A stretch of 64,000 nucleotides of DNA from Deltaproteobacteria bacterium (lineage in GTDB: Bacteria > Desulfobacterota > Binatia > DP-6). Every line of letters begins with the position of its first letter. The stretch's first letter is position 1. Positions 43,991 to 53,900 of this stretch are shown here, piece after piece. Position numbers and translations under genes: made by a program. The stretch is taken from contig VBKF01000110.1 in NCBI GenBank assembly GCA_005888095.1, positions 1-64,000 on the forward strand. Direction: 5' to 3'. The notes beneath the pieces are model-generated. The model was not told the origin of the DNA, searched no databases, and saw nothing but the letters and a program-made list of their open reading frames with translations.

Positions 43991-45061
43991 ATGAGCATGT
44001 CGAGGCCGGGCGCCCAGACCGCCAGAGTCGGGTTCCTCGTCTTCGTGGCGCTCGCCATCCTGGTCGCGACGATCATGTCGCTCGGGGGCGAGCAGAAGTT
44101 CTGGGAGCGCAAGGTGCAGTACGAGGTGCACTTCGCGCGCACGAACGGCCTCCAGGTCGGCGCGCCCGTCAGCCTCACGGGCGTGACGATCGGCTCGGTC
44201 GCCGAGATGCGCTTCCCGCCCGATCCGACGGCGAGCTACATCCAGGTGCTCGTCAACGTGCTCGGGGACGCGACGCCGCGCATCCACGAGAACAGCGTCG
44301 CGACCATCCGCACCTTCGGCCTCCTCGGTGACCGCTACGTCGAGCTCTCCGCCGGCTCGCCCGACTCACCACCGCTGCCGGCGGGCGGGCTGATCTCGTC
44401 CATCGACCCCGTCGACTACGAGGCGGTGCTCGGACAGAGCGGCGACATCGTGACCAACGTCGTCGAGGTGACCGCCTCGCTGAAGGTGGTGCTCCAGGCG
44501 ATCGAGCGCGGCGAGGGGCTCCTCGGCGCGATGGTACGCAACCGCGAGCTCGGCGAGTCGACGCTCGTCGATCTGCAGCGCACGATGGCGAACGTGCAGG
44601 ACACGACCCGCTCGCTCGAGGACATCCTCCAGCGCCTGAACCGCGGCGAGGGCATCCTCGGGCGCCTCACGCGCAACACGCGCGAGGTGGACGAGCTCTT
44701 CACGCGCGTCAACCATGCCGCCAAGTCGCTCGACGAGCTGAGCGACCGGCTGAATCGCGGTCGCGGCACCGTCGGCAAGCTGGTCGAGGACGAGGCCTAC
44801 GCCGCTCGCGTCCTCGGCAACGTCGACGCGGCGCTCCGGGATCTCAAGAACGTCGCGGAGAAGCTCGACCGCGGCGAGGGGACCCTCGGCAAGCTGGTGA
44901 ACGATCCCTCCCTCTACCACGAAGCGAAGGCGCTGGTCGGTGGCGCGCGCCGGAGCTGGCTGCTGGGCGTCTACAAGGGGTTCTCGGGCCTCTGGCCGTT
45001 CGGCGGTGGCGGGGCCGAAGCGCCACCGGCCCAGGCGCTCGGGAAGCCACCCGAGCGGTGA
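43991..45061 (+). CDS. mlaD: MCE-domain substrate-binding protein MlaD
   Basis: A 356-residue anchored periplasmic protein. Residues 12-34 are a transmembrane anchor, and 40-125 the MCE domain (VHFARTNGLQVGAPVSLTGV and FGLLGDRYVELSAG). The helical C-terminal region carries four spaced glycine motifs of the form RGEGxLGxLxxN at about residues 173, 218, 256 and 294, a pattern found in long MlaD-like proteins that form a hydrophobic channel. It begins 13 bases after mlaF. It binds and passes phospholipids across the periplasm. Confidence 0.93.
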   Translation: MSMSRPGAQTARVGFLVFVALAILVATIMSLGGEQKFWERKVQYEVHFARTNGLQVGAPVSLTGVTIGSVAEMRFPPDPTASYIQVLVNVLGDATPRIHENSVATIRTFGLLGDRYVELSAGSPDSPPLPAGGLISSIDPVDYEAVLGQSGDIVTNVVEVTASLKVVLQAIERGEGLLGAMVRNRELGESTLVDLQRTMANVQDTTRSLEDILQRLNRGEGILGRLTRNTREVDELFTRVNHAAKSLDELSDRLNRGRGTVGKLVEDEAYAARVLGNVDAALRDLKNVAEKLDRGEGTLGKLVNDPSLYHEAKALVGGARRSWLLGVYKGFSGLWPFGGGGAEAPPAQALGKPPER

Positions 45062-45076
45062 GAGCGTGCCGGTCGC

Positions 45077-45104
45077 TTGCGTTTCGCTTCTTGCCGCGTA
45101 CGAT
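45077..45104 (+). promoter_or_regulatory. Promoter of the DUF3426 gene with short leader
   Basis: TTGCGT (45077-45082), 16-base spacer and TACGAT (45099-45104). The predicted start near 45111 leaves about four bases before the ATG at 45115. Confidence 0.5.
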
Positions 45105-45114
45105 TCCGGCGCTC

Positions 45115-45927
45115 ATGACGGTCTCGTGCCCGCGCTGCGGCACCCGGTACCGGCTGCCGCCGCGGTCGAAACTCGGAACCAATCCGACCTACCGCTGCGT
45201 GCGGTGCCGACAGGTCTTTGCGGCCGACGCGGCGGCGGAGGCGCCCGCGCTCGGAAGCGACGCGGTGCCCGGGGACGATGACGACACCTTCACGTTCGAC
45301 GTCGCGCCGCAACGGGACGACGCGCCCGAGCCGGACGACACGCCGGTTCCGACGTCCCGCGCGGCGGACGGACCGCCTCCGCCCGTGAAGAGCCCGGCCC
45401 GCTTCGCCGTCCGGACCGTGATCGGCGTCACGCTGCTCTACGCCCTCCTCTCCATCTACCTCCACACCCACCCCGACGCCGTGCGCGGCGTCCTCGGCCG
45501 CCTGCCGATGATCGGCACGTCGCTCGCAGCAAAGCGGCTCGACCCCGCGAGCATCCAGCTCGCGAACGTGCACGGCGAGTACCAGCGCGTGAAGGGCGAC
45601 CAGCTGGTCTTCGTCATCTCGGGCACCGCCATCAACAACGCGCCCGTGGCCGTGCGCGGCATCCAGATCGAGGGCCGGATCATCGGCGGGGAGGAGCAGC
45701 GCCAGGTCGTCTTCTGCGGCGCCGCGCCGCGCGACGTCCGGGATCTCTCCGTACGGGAGATCGCGCTGCTGCAAACGCTCGAGCCGCCCAAGGACTGGAC
45801 GGTGGCGCCGGGCGAGCAGACGACCTTCCTCGTCGTCTTCGTCGGCCCGCCGGTCGGCCTGCGCGAGTTCGCAGCCGAAGTGGTGGCGGTGCAGGGCCAG
45901 CCGAGGCGCCGCGCCCAGCAAACCTGA
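45115..45927 (+). CDS. Zinc-ribbon (MJ0042) and DUF3426 membrane protein
   Basis: A 270-residue protein. Residues 4-35 are an MJ0042-type zinc ribbon (SCPRCGTRYRLPP and YRCVRCRQVF), followed by an acidic/Pro linker, a single transmembrane helix (about 104-122) and a DUF3426 extracytoplasmic domain (about 150-260). This arrangement is common in Myxococcota and related groups, with no known function. The ATG at 45115 gives MTVSCPRCG; an in-frame start at 45058 adds 19 residues but overlaps mlaD and is less likely given the promoter. Confidence 0.82.
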   Translation: MTVSCPRCGTRYRLPPRSKLGTNPTYRCVRCRQVFAADAAAEAPALGSDAVPGDDDDTFTFDVAPQRDDAPEPDDTPVPTSRAADGPPPPVKSPARFAVRTVIGVTLLYALLSIYLHTHPDAVRGVLGRLPMIGTSLAAKRLDPASIQLANVHGEYQRVKGDQLVFVISGTAINNAPVAVRGIQIEGRIIGGEEQRQVVFCGAAPRDVRDLSVREIALLQTLEPPKDWTVAPGEQTTFLVVFVGPPVGLREFAAEVVAVQGQPRRRAQQT

Positions 45928-45963
45928 CGCCAGCGACAAGCTGGCACGAGAAGCGGAGCGCCG

Positions 45964-46158
45964 CTACGGCTTCGCCTTGACGTCGGGCTCGGGCTTCTCG
46001 GGTGTGACGTCGATTTCGGGTGGCTCGCGGAGCCCCTTCTTGAAGGCCTGGACGCCCTTGCCGAGACTGCCCATCACCTCGGGCAGCCGTCCCGCCCCGA
46101 ACACCACCAAGACGATCACCAGTATGACGAGCAGCTCACCGATGCCCATTCCAAACAT
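45964..46158 (-). CDS. tatA: Sec-independent translocase TatA/E
   Basis: A 64-residue membrane protein of the Tat export pathway. One N-terminal transmembrane helix ([20 protein letters not shown]) is followed by the [20 protein letters not shown] amphipathic helix and an acidic/Pro tail. No tatB or tatC is in the window. It diverges from the TIGR03960 gene, and the two promoters face away from each other within 93 bases. Confidence 0.95.
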   Translation of the reverse strand: MFGMGIGELLVILVIVLVVFGAGRLPEVMGSLGKGVQAFKKGLREPPEIDVTPEKPEPDVKAKP

Positions 46159-46167
46159 GACACAGCG

Positions 46168-46196
46168 ATCATAGGGGAGCGGCCCGGTCGGGGCAA
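46168..46196 (-). promoter_or_regulatory. tatA promoter with ultra-short leader
   Basis: On the minus strand TTGCCC (46191-46196) and TATGAT (46168-46173) are 17 bases apart. The predicted transcription start is about three or four bases before the tatA ATG at 46158. Confidence 0.6.
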
Positions 46197-46211
46197 GCCG
46201 CCGAACGCCGT

Positions 46212-46240
46212 TTGCGCCAGCGGGGGCGCCTTCCTATACT
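46212..46240 (+). promoter_or_regulatory. Promoter of the TIGR03960 gene with ultra-short leader
   Basis: TTGCGC (46212-46217), 17-base spacer and TATACT (46235-46240). The start site near 46247 leaves about five bases to the ATG at 46252. Confidence 0.6.
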
Positions 46241-46251
46241 CCCGGCCCCTG

Positions 46252-49065
46252 ATGCCGCGCACGTACCGCGAGGCGTACGAGCGCCTGCTGCCACTCGTCG
46301 AGAAGCCCGGCCGCTACCTCGGCAACGAGCGCGGCGCGGTGCGCCGGGACCCGTCTCGGGTGCGGCTCCGCTTCGCGCTCGCCTTCCCCGAGGTCTACGA
46401 GATCGCCCAGTCCCACCTCGGCCTGCAGATCCTCTACGACATCCTCAACCGCCGGCCGGACGTCGCCGCCGAGCGTGCCTACGCGCCCTGGCCGGACATG
46501 GAGGCGGTACTGCGCGCGCGCGGGCTGCCGCTCGTGTCGCTCGAGAGCCACACGGCGCTCGTCGACTTCGACGTCGTCGGCGTGAGCCTACAGTACGAGC
46601 TCACCTACACGAACCTCCTCACCATGCTCGAGCTCGGGCGCATCCCGCTGCGCGCCGCCGAGCGCGGCCCCGAACATCCGGTGGTGATCGCCGGCGGCCC
46701 GTGTGCCTTCAACCCCGAGCCGCTGGCCCCCTTCCTGGACGGCGTGCTGCTCGGCGACGGCGAGGAGGCGGTCGGCGACATCTGCGACGCGGTGCTCGCC
46801 CACCGCCGCGACCGCCCGGCGCTCCTGCGCGCGCTCGCCGGCATCCCCGGCTTGTACGTGCCCGCCTTCTTCGCGCCGCGCTACCACCCCGACGGCACGA
46901 TCGCCGAGGTCGTCCCCCTCGATCCCGCTCGCCCGCGGGTCCGCAAGCGAGTGCTCGTCGACCTCGACCGGTTCGCGCCCCCCGCGAATCCGGTCGTGCC
47001 GAACCTGGGCGTCGTGCACGACCGCGCGAGCATCGAGGTGATGCGCGGCTGCGTGAAGGGCTGCCGCTTCTGCCAGGCCGGGTACGTCTACCGCCCGCTG
47101 CGCGAGCGAAACCCCGAGCGGGTCGTCGAGGAGACCACCCGGCTCCTGGCGCGCACGGGCTACGAGGAGGTGTCGCTGCTCTCGCTCTCCACCGGCGATT
47201 ACAGCGGCGTGAATCCCGTGCTCAAGGAGCTGATGGACCGGCTCGCGCCCGAGCGCGTCGCGGTCTCGCTGCCCTCGACGCGCGTCGACGCGCTGTCGCC
47301 GCGTATCCTCGAGCAGATCCGGCGCGTCCGGAAGACGGGCTTCACCCTCGCCCCCGAGGCCGGGACGCAGCGGCTGCGCGACGTGATCCAGAAGGAGTAC
47401 CGGGAGGAGGAGCTGCTCGAGGCCGCGCGGCTGTTCGCAGACCTCGGGTGGCGGACGCTGAAGCTCTACTTCATGATCGGGCTGCCGAGCGAGACCGAGG
47501 AGGACGTCGTCGGCATCGCGGAGCTCGCCGCGCGGGTGGCCGCCGCGGCGCGCGGGCGGCTGGCGGTCACGGCGAGCGTGTCGACCTTCTGCCCGAAGCC
47601 GCACACGCCCTTCCAGTGGGCGGGGCAGCTCTCTCTCGAAGAGACGCGCGCGCGCCACGCACTCCTCAGGCGCGAGCTCGGGCGGCGGCGGATCGCCTTC
47701 CGCTGGCACGACGCCGAGCTGTCGTTCCTCGAAGGCGTCTTCTCGCGCGGCGATCGGCGCCTGGCCGACGTGCTCGAGACGGCCCAGCGGCGCGGCGCGC
47801 GGTTCGACGGCTGGTCCGACCGCTGTCGGATGGACGTCTGGCGCGCGGCGCTGGCCGCGCACGGGATCGATCCGGCCGTCTACCTCCGCCGCCGGCCGCT
47901 CGGCGAGACGCTGCCCTGGGACCACCTCGACGCGGGGCTCGCCAAGCGCTTCCTCCTCCAGGATCTCGCCCGCGCGGTGCGCGGCGTCCTCACCCCCGAC
48001 TGCTCGATCGAGCGCTGCACCTACTGCGGCGCCTGCGACTTCGAGGCCGTGCGCAACGTCGACTACCATCCGGAAGGTGCCAAGGGGGGCGAGCACCGCG
48101 GGCGGGGTATCTCGCGCTGGGCCGAGCTGGCGGTCCCCTCGGACGCGAGCGACGCGCTCCCCGCGTGGGAAACCCGCATGTGGCGACGGATCCGGGCGCG
48201 CGCGGCCGAGCGGCGGCCCGCCGCAAGCCTGCGGGGCGGGGTCGACGCCGCTCCCCTGCCGGCGGCGCTGGCCGCCAACGAGGCCGTGGCCGAGGCCCCG
48301 CGCCCGGGCGAGGGCAACGCGGAGGAGTGGCTCGGCGCCGTCCCCTCCTCGCTCGCGCCCGGGGCCACCGGGCCGCCCGCCGTCCAGCGGATCCGCCTCC
48401 GCTATCGCAAGGTCGGGCCGGCCCGCTTCATCGGCACGCGGGAGCTGGGCACGACTTTCCTGCGCGCCGCCCGCCGAGGCCGGCTGCCGGTGGCGTTCTC
48501 CCAGGGTCATCATCCGTTGCCGCGATTCTCCTTCGGGCCCGCCCTGCCCCTCGGCGTCTCGAGCGACGACGAGTACGTGGACCTCGAGCTGACCGCGCCG
48601 CTCGACGCCGAGGAGGTCGCCGCCCGGCTGGCCGCCGAGCTGCCCGACGGGCTCGAGCCGGTGGCGGCGGCGGAGGTTCCCCGTTCGGCGCCGAGCATCG
48701 AGTCGGAGATCGAGTCGGTCACGTACACCGTCGATCTCGCCGCGCTCGATGCGCCCCCGCCGCCCGCCGCGGTGGCGGCAGCCGTCGCCCGGTTCACGAC
48801 CGCGCCGAGCGTTCCGGTCGCGAAACGCGGCAAGTCGGGGGAGCGGACCGTCGACGCCCGCCGCTTCGTCCGCGCCCTCGAGCTCGCCGGTCCCGACCGG
48901 CTCGTCGTCGAGCTCGGCGTCGGGCGGGAGGGGACGCTCAAGGCCGGCACGCTCGTCGGGGAGCTGCTCGGCCTCGCCGCCGACGTCTCGCCGGCGCTCC
49001 GCGTCCACAAGGTCGCCACCCGCTTCCGCGCCGCGGCCGAGCCAGCCGCGGCGGCCTCCGCCTAG
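46252..49065 (+). CDS. TIGR03960-type radical SAM protein fused to DUF2344 domain
   Basis: A 937-residue protein. Residues 1-200 resemble a B12-binding domain, 240-480 a radical SAM barrel with RGCVKGCRFCQAGYVYRP (CX3CX2C), and about 640-930 a DUF2344 (TIGR03936) domain starting with YRKVGPARFIGTRELGTTFL. The middle contains a Cys group, CSIERCTYCGACDFE. The two-family fusion is widespread and conserved next to RNase G and ribosomal genes in Deltaproteobacteria and Firmicutes, which suggests a role in RNA or ribosome modification; the reaction is not known to me. The RNase G gene follows after 11 bases. Confidence 0.9.
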   Translation: MPRTYREAYERLLPLVEKPGRYLGNERGAVRRDPSRVRLRFALAFPEVYEIAQSHLGLQILYDILNRRPDVAAERAYAPWPDMEAVLRARGLPLVSLESHTALVDFDVVGVSLQYELTYTNLLTMLELGRIPLRAAERGPEHPVVIAGGPCAFNPEPLAPFLDGVLLGDGEEAVGDICDAVLAHRRDRPALLRALAGIPGLYVPAFFAPRYHPDGTIAEVVPLDPARPRVRKRVLVDLDRFAPPANPVVPNLGVVHDRASIEVMRGCVKGCRFCQAGYVYRPLRERNPERVVEETTRLLARTGYEEVSLLSLSTGDYSGVNPVLKELMDRLAPERVAVSLPSTRVDALSPRILEQIRRVRKTGFTLAPEAGTQRLRDVIQKEYREEELLEAARLFADLGWRTLKLYFMIGLPSETEEDVVGIAELAARVAAAARGRLAVTASVSTFCPKPHTPFQWAGQLSLEETRARHALLRRELGRRRIAFRWHDAELSFLEGVFSRGDRRLADVLETAQRRGARFDGWSDRCRMDVWRAALAAHGIDPAVYLRRRPLGETLPWDHLDAGLAKRFLLQDLARAVRGVLTPDCSIERCTYCGACDFEAVRNVDYHPEGAKGGEHRGRGISRWAELAVPSDASDALPAWETRMWRRIRARAAERRPAASLRGGVDAAPLPAALAANEAVAEAPRPGEGNAEEWLGAVPSSLAPGATGPPAVQRIRLRYRKVGPARFIGTRELGTTFLRAARRGRLPVAFSQGHHPLPRFSFGPALPLGVSSDDEYVDLELTAPLDAEEVAARLAAELPDGLEPVAAAEVPRSAPSIESEIESVTYTVDLAALDAPPPPAAVAAAVARFTTAPSVPVAKRGKSGERTVDARRFVRALELAGPDRLVVELGVGREGTLKAGTLVGELLGLAADVSPALRVHKVATRFRAAAEPAAAASA

Positions 49066-49076
49066 CGGCCACGCCG

Positions 49077-50588
49077 GTGGCGAAGCACATCCTGATCAAC
49101 GTGGTCCCCTGGGAAGCCCGGGCGGCGCTCCTCGAGGACACGACCTTGGTCGAGCTGCACATCGAGCGCGGCCGCGAGCCCGGCATCGCCGGCAACATCT
49201 ACAAGGGCAAGGTGGTGCGCGTGCTGCCCGGGATGCAGGCAGCCTTCGTCGACATCGGCCTCGAGAAGGCCGCATTCCTGCACGCTTCGGACATCCCCGG
49301 GGAGGAGGAGCTGCCGCCCACCCTCGCGCAGGAGGGGGAGGTCGAAGCGGCCGAGGTGGCGCCGCCGGCGCCGCGTGAGGTCCGTCCCATCGAGGAACGG
49401 GTCCAGAAGGGGCAGGAGATCCTCGTCCAGGTGGCCAAGGAGCCGATGGGCACGAAGGGCGCCCGGGTCACGTCGCACATCTCGCTTCCCGGCCGTTACC
49501 TCGTCTACATGCCGGACACCCGGCACATCGGCATCTCGCGTCGCATCGAGGACGCGGCCGAGCGCGACCGTCTGCGCGTCATCGTCGAGGCCGAACGTCC
49601 GCCCGAAGGTGGGTTCATCGTCCGCACCGCGTGCGAGGGGGTGACCAAGCGGGAGATCCACGACGACGTCCGCTTCCTCAGCCGCCTCTGGGGCCTGGTC
49701 CACAAGCAGGCCGCGGCCGCTGGCGCACCGGCGCTCATCCACCAGGATCTCGACCTCGTCCTGCGCGTCGTGCGCGACCTCTTCACCTCGGACGTGGAGC
49801 GGCTGACGGTCGACTCGCCCGAGGAACACGCGCGCGTGCTCGAGTTCGTGAAGGGGCTCATGCCGAGGCTCGCGCCGCGCGTCCACCTCTACGAGGGAGT
49901 GACGCCCCTCTTCGAGCAGCACGGCGTCGAGACCAAGATCGCCCGCGCGCTCGAGCGGCGGGTGTGGCTCAAGTCGGGGGGGTACCTGATCTTCGAACAG
50001 ACGGAGTCGCTGACCACGGTGGACGTCAACACCGGACGCTACGTCGGCAAGAAGAACCAGGAGGAGACGATCCTGCGCGTCAACCTCGAGGCGGCAAAGC
50101 AGATCGTCCAGCAGCTCCGGCTGCGCAACATCGGCGGCATCATCGTGATCGACTTCATCGACATGGAAAAGGCCGCCAACCGCAAGAAGGTGTTCGACGC
50201 CCTCCAGGAGGCGCTCCGTAAGGACAAGGCGCGCTCGAACGTGCTGCGCATCTCGGAGCTCGGCCTCGTGCAGATGACGCGCAAGCGCACCCGCGAGAGC
50301 CTCGAGCAGCTGCTGACGAGCTCCTGCCCCCAGTGCGGGGGCATGGGGCGCGTGCGCTCCGTCGAGACACTCGCCTACGACGCGCTGCGCCGGGCGCTGC
50401 GCGAGGCCGCCCTCCATACCAACTCCACCCGCCTCGCGCTGCGCGTGCACCCCGAGGTGGCGGCCTACCTGACCGAGCACGAGCGGACGAGCCTCGAGGC
50501 GCTCGAGCGGCAGGCGGGTCGAGCGGTCGCCGTCGAGCCCGTGCCGGAGCTCGGCCGCGAAGACGTCGAGGTGCGGCTCGGTGCCTGA
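49077..50588 (+). CDS. rng: Ribonuclease E/G (RNase G)
   Basis: A 503-residue single-strand-specific endoribonuclease. It has an S1 RNA-binding domain (about residues 35-120, GNIYKGKVVRVLPGMQAAFV), the 5' sensor/RNase H-like part and the DNase I-like catalytic domain with VDVNTGRYVG and IVIDFIDM, which carry the Mg-binding aspartates. CPQCGGMG is one half of the zinc link that joins two subunits. The C-terminal scaffold of RNase E is absent. GTG at 49077 (MAKHILINVVPWEARAALLE) is the start. An insertion of about 25 Glu/Pro/Ala residues lies inside the S1 domain. Confidence 0.95.
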   Translation: MAKHILINVVPWEARAALLEDTTLVELHIERGREPGIAGNIYKGKVVRVLPGMQAAFVDIGLEKAAFLHASDIPGEEELPPTLAQEGEVEAAEVAPPAPREVRPIEERVQKGQEILVQVAKEPMGTKGARVTSHISLPGRYLVYMPDTRHIGISRRIEDAAERDRLRVIVEAERPPEGGFIVRTACEGVTKREIHDDVRFLSRLWGLVHKQAAAAGAPALIHQDLDLVLRVVRDLFTSDVERLTVDSPEEHARVLEFVKGLMPRLAPRVHLYEGVTPLFEQHGVETKIARALERRVWLKSGGYLIFEQTESLTTVDVNTGRYVGKKNQEETILRVNLEAAKQIVQQLRLRNIGGIIVIDFIDMEKAANRKKVFDALQEALRKDKARSNVLRISELGLVQMTRKRTRESLEQLLTSSCPQCGGMGRVRSVETLAYDALRRALREAALHTNSTRLALRVHPEVAAYLTEHERTSLEALERQAGRAVAVEPVPELGREDVEVRLGA

Positions 50589-50655
50589 ACGGGGGTGCGG
50601 CGTCGCCGCGCAACCCGCGCGCGCCTTCGGTGTTGGGGCGCCAGGAGGCCCGCCA

Positions 50656-50964
50656 ATGAAGAGACTCTCGCTCGTGCTCGGCGTGTTGGCTCTCGGCCTG
50701 GGCGCCATCGCTCGCCCGTTGCCGGCGGCCGCCCAGCAAGTGGTGGTGCTCGGAGGTCCGACCCTCGCGGTCACCTCCCAGCCGTGCTCGGCCTTCACGC
50801 TGTACGCGCCCTACGGCGGGTATGACCCGTGGGCGCCCCCCGCGGCCACGCTCTTCACGGCGCCGCGGGCCTGCGGCATCGGCCACTACCCGCCCGGGTT
50901 CTGGGGCACGGACCTCGTCTGGCGGTACTCGGGCCCGCACGTGCACGCGTACACGCTGCGATAA
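50656..50964 (+). CDS. Small exported protein of unknown function
   Basis: A 102-residue protein. Residues 1-24 form a signal peptide (RLSLVLGVLALGLGAIARPL, cleavage after AAA/AQQ). The mature part is rich in Pro, Gly, Tyr and Trp (YAPYGGYDPWAPP, HYPPGFWGTDLVWRYSG) with two cysteines. No family is recognised. The ATG at 50656 has CAGGAGG seven bases upstream. It ends 16 bases before the stop of the giant repeat protein on the other strand, with no terminator evident. Confidence 0.65.
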   Translation: MKRLSLVLGVLALGLGAIARPLPAAAQQVVVLGGPTLAVTSQPCSAFTLYAPYGGYDPWAPPAATLFTAPRACGIGHYPPGFWGTDLVWRYSGPHVHAYTLR

Positions 50965-50979
50965 GCGAATCAGCATCCG

Positions 50980-53900
50980 CTACTGGCAGACCCCGACGAC
51001 GCCGGTCCCAGCAGGGCCGGTCGGAGTGCCGCACGTGCCCGTCATCACGACGTTGCCGACGGTTCCGCTGCAGCACGGGGTCCCACCGCCGATGCAGTTC
51101 ATCCCCCTGGGGAGACAGCAGTTGCACCTCACGCCGGAGGTGTTGTTGGCGCAGTTCGTGCAGCACGCTCCGTCGGTGGACCGGCAGTGGCCGCTGTTCG
51201 TGGCGTAGTACGTCTTCCCCCACTGCTTGCAGAACGCAGTCTCCGACGCTCCCGACTGACATCCGCCGGATTGACAGGTATCCGACGAGGACCCGAAGAG
51301 CCTGTCCCCCGTGCACGCATCGCCATCGTCGCAGTTGCCCGCGGCCGGGACGCCGATGCAGCCGGGAGCGAACTGGGTGCTGCTCACGGCGACCATGGCG
51401 CAGTGATCACCCGTGCTGCACTCGTTCCCGTCGTCGCAGGGGGCATCGCTGTTCAGCGGCCCCGGGACGCATTTGCCGTTGCCGTCACAAGCATCGGGGA
51501 GCGGAGTCGTTCCGGTGCAAACGTTGTGGTCGTCGCACGCGGTCCCGGCCGGGGCGAAGCCCGTCGGCGTGCAGACGCCGCTCTTGCACATGGCTGCCGA
51601 GGCGCAGGTGGTGCCGGCGGAGCACTGCGTGTTGTCGGGCAGATTGTCGCCCGCACAGTAGATGCTTCCCGACATGTCCTGCTGGCAGCGGTCGAACTTC
51701 GTACAGGGGTTGCGATCGTTGCACCCGCAGGAGTTCGGATGACTGGTGTCGCTCGGATAGCACCCTGTCGAGACGCTCGTCCGCGCCACGTGGACGCATC
51801 CGGTGCCGTCCGGGGGCGCCAGCCCGGGGTTGCACCAGTCGTCGCTGCAGTCGTTCCCGTCGTCGCAGCGATAATCCTGCGGCGTGGAGATACACTTGCC
51901 ACTCCCGTCGCAGACGTCCGCCGTGCAGACGACCCCGTCACTGTTCTCGCAGCTGTATCCCGCCGGGTAGTTCGGATGGTGGCACGTCGTGTCAGCGCCG
52001 TTACAGACGTCGCTGGTGCAGGGGTTGGAATCCGATGTGCACGACGTCCCGCTCGCCCTGATCATGTCCGAGGGGCACGCCGCGCTCGACCCCGTGCAGT
52101 TCTCGGCCACGTCGCATGGGCCTGCCGAGGCGCGACAGACCGTCGACGATGACGCGAAGCTGTTCGCCGGACAGTTCGGGCCGGTGCCCGTGCAGTTCTC
52201 GGCCGGGTCGCACGGGCCCGCCGAGGCGCGACAGACCGTGCTCGAGGACTGGAAGGCGTCGGCGGGGCAGGCCGCGCTCGACCCCGTGCAGTTCTCGGCC
52301 ACGTCACACGTGCCCGCCGAGGGCCGACACACCGTGCTCGAGGACTGGAAGGCATCGGCGGGACACGCCGCGCTCGACCCCGTGCAGTTCTCCGCCACGT
52401 CGCACGGGCCGGCCGAGGCGCGGCAGACCGTGCTCGAAGACTGGAAGGCATCCGAAGGGCACGCCGCGCTTGACCCCGTGCAGTTCTCCACCACGTCGCA
52501 CGGGCCGGCCGAGGCGCGACACACGGTCGACGACGACGCGAAGCTGTTCGCCGGGCAGTTCGGGCCGGTGCCCGTGCAGTTCTCGGCCGGGTCGCACGGG
52601 CCCGCCGAGGCGCGACACACGGTCGACGACGACGCAAAGCCGTCTGCCGGGCAGCTCGGGCCGGTGCCCGTACAATTCTCGGCCACGTCGCACGGGCCGG
52701 CCGAGGCGCGGCAGACCGTGCTCGAGGACTGGAAGCCGTCGGCGGGGCACGCGGCGCTCGACCCCGTGCAGTTCTCCGCCACGTCGCACGCGCCCGCCGA
52801 GGGGCGACACACCGTGCTCGAGGACTGGAAGGCATCGGCGGGACACGCCGCGCTCGACCCCGTGCAGTTCTCCGCCACGTCGCACGGGCCCGCCGAGGCG
52901 CGGCAGACCGTGCTCGAGGACTGGAAGCCGTCGGCGGGACACGCCGCGCTCGACCCCGTGCAGTTCTCCGCCACGTCGCACGGGCCCGCCGAGGCGCGGC
53001 AGACCGTGCTCGAGGACTGGAAGCCGTCGGCGGGACACGCCGCGCTCGACCCCGTGCAGTTCTCCGCCACGTCGCACGGGCCCGCCGAAGGGCGACAGAC
53101 CGTGCTCGAGGACTGGAAGCCGTTGGCCGGGCAGGTCGTGCTGGTGCCGTCGCAGGTCTCCGCGACGTCGCAGACTCCCGCCGACGGGCGGCAGGTGGCG
53201 CCCGCATTGCCCGCCGGGTGCTGGCACGTCACGCTGGTGCCGTCGCACTGGTCGAGCGTGCAGGGGTTGCCGTCGGAGGTGCATGCGGTCCCGGCCGCGG
53301 ACCGCGCATCGGCCGGGCAGTTCGGGCCCGTGCCCGTGCAGTTCTCTTGCGGATCGCACTCGCCTGCAGACGCCCGGCAGACCGTGCTCGAAGACTGGAA
53401 GCCGTCGGCCGGACAGGTCGTGCTGGTGCCGTCGCAGGTCTCCGCGACGTCGCAGACCCCCGCCGACGAGCGACAGGTGGCGCCGGCATTGCCCGCTGGG
53501 TGCTGGCACGTCACGCTGGTGCCGTCGCACTGATCGAGCGTGCAGGGGTTGCCGTCGGAGGTGCACCCGGTCCCGGCCGCGGACCGCGCATCGGCCGGGC
53601 AGTTCGGACCTGTGCCCGTGCAGTTCTCTTGCGGATCGCACTCGCCCGCGGATGCCCGGCACACCGTGCTCGAGGACTGGAAGGCATCGGCGGGACACGC
53701 CGCGCTCGACCCCGTGCAGTTCTCCGCCACGTCGCACGGGCCGGCCGAGGCGCGACAGACCGTGCTCGAGGACTGGAAGGCATCGGCGGGACACGCCGCG
53801 CTCGACCCCGTGCAGCTCTCGGCCACGTCGCACGGGCCCGCCGAGGCGCGACAGACCGTGCTCGAGGACTGGAAGCCGTCGGCGGGGCACGCCGCGCTCG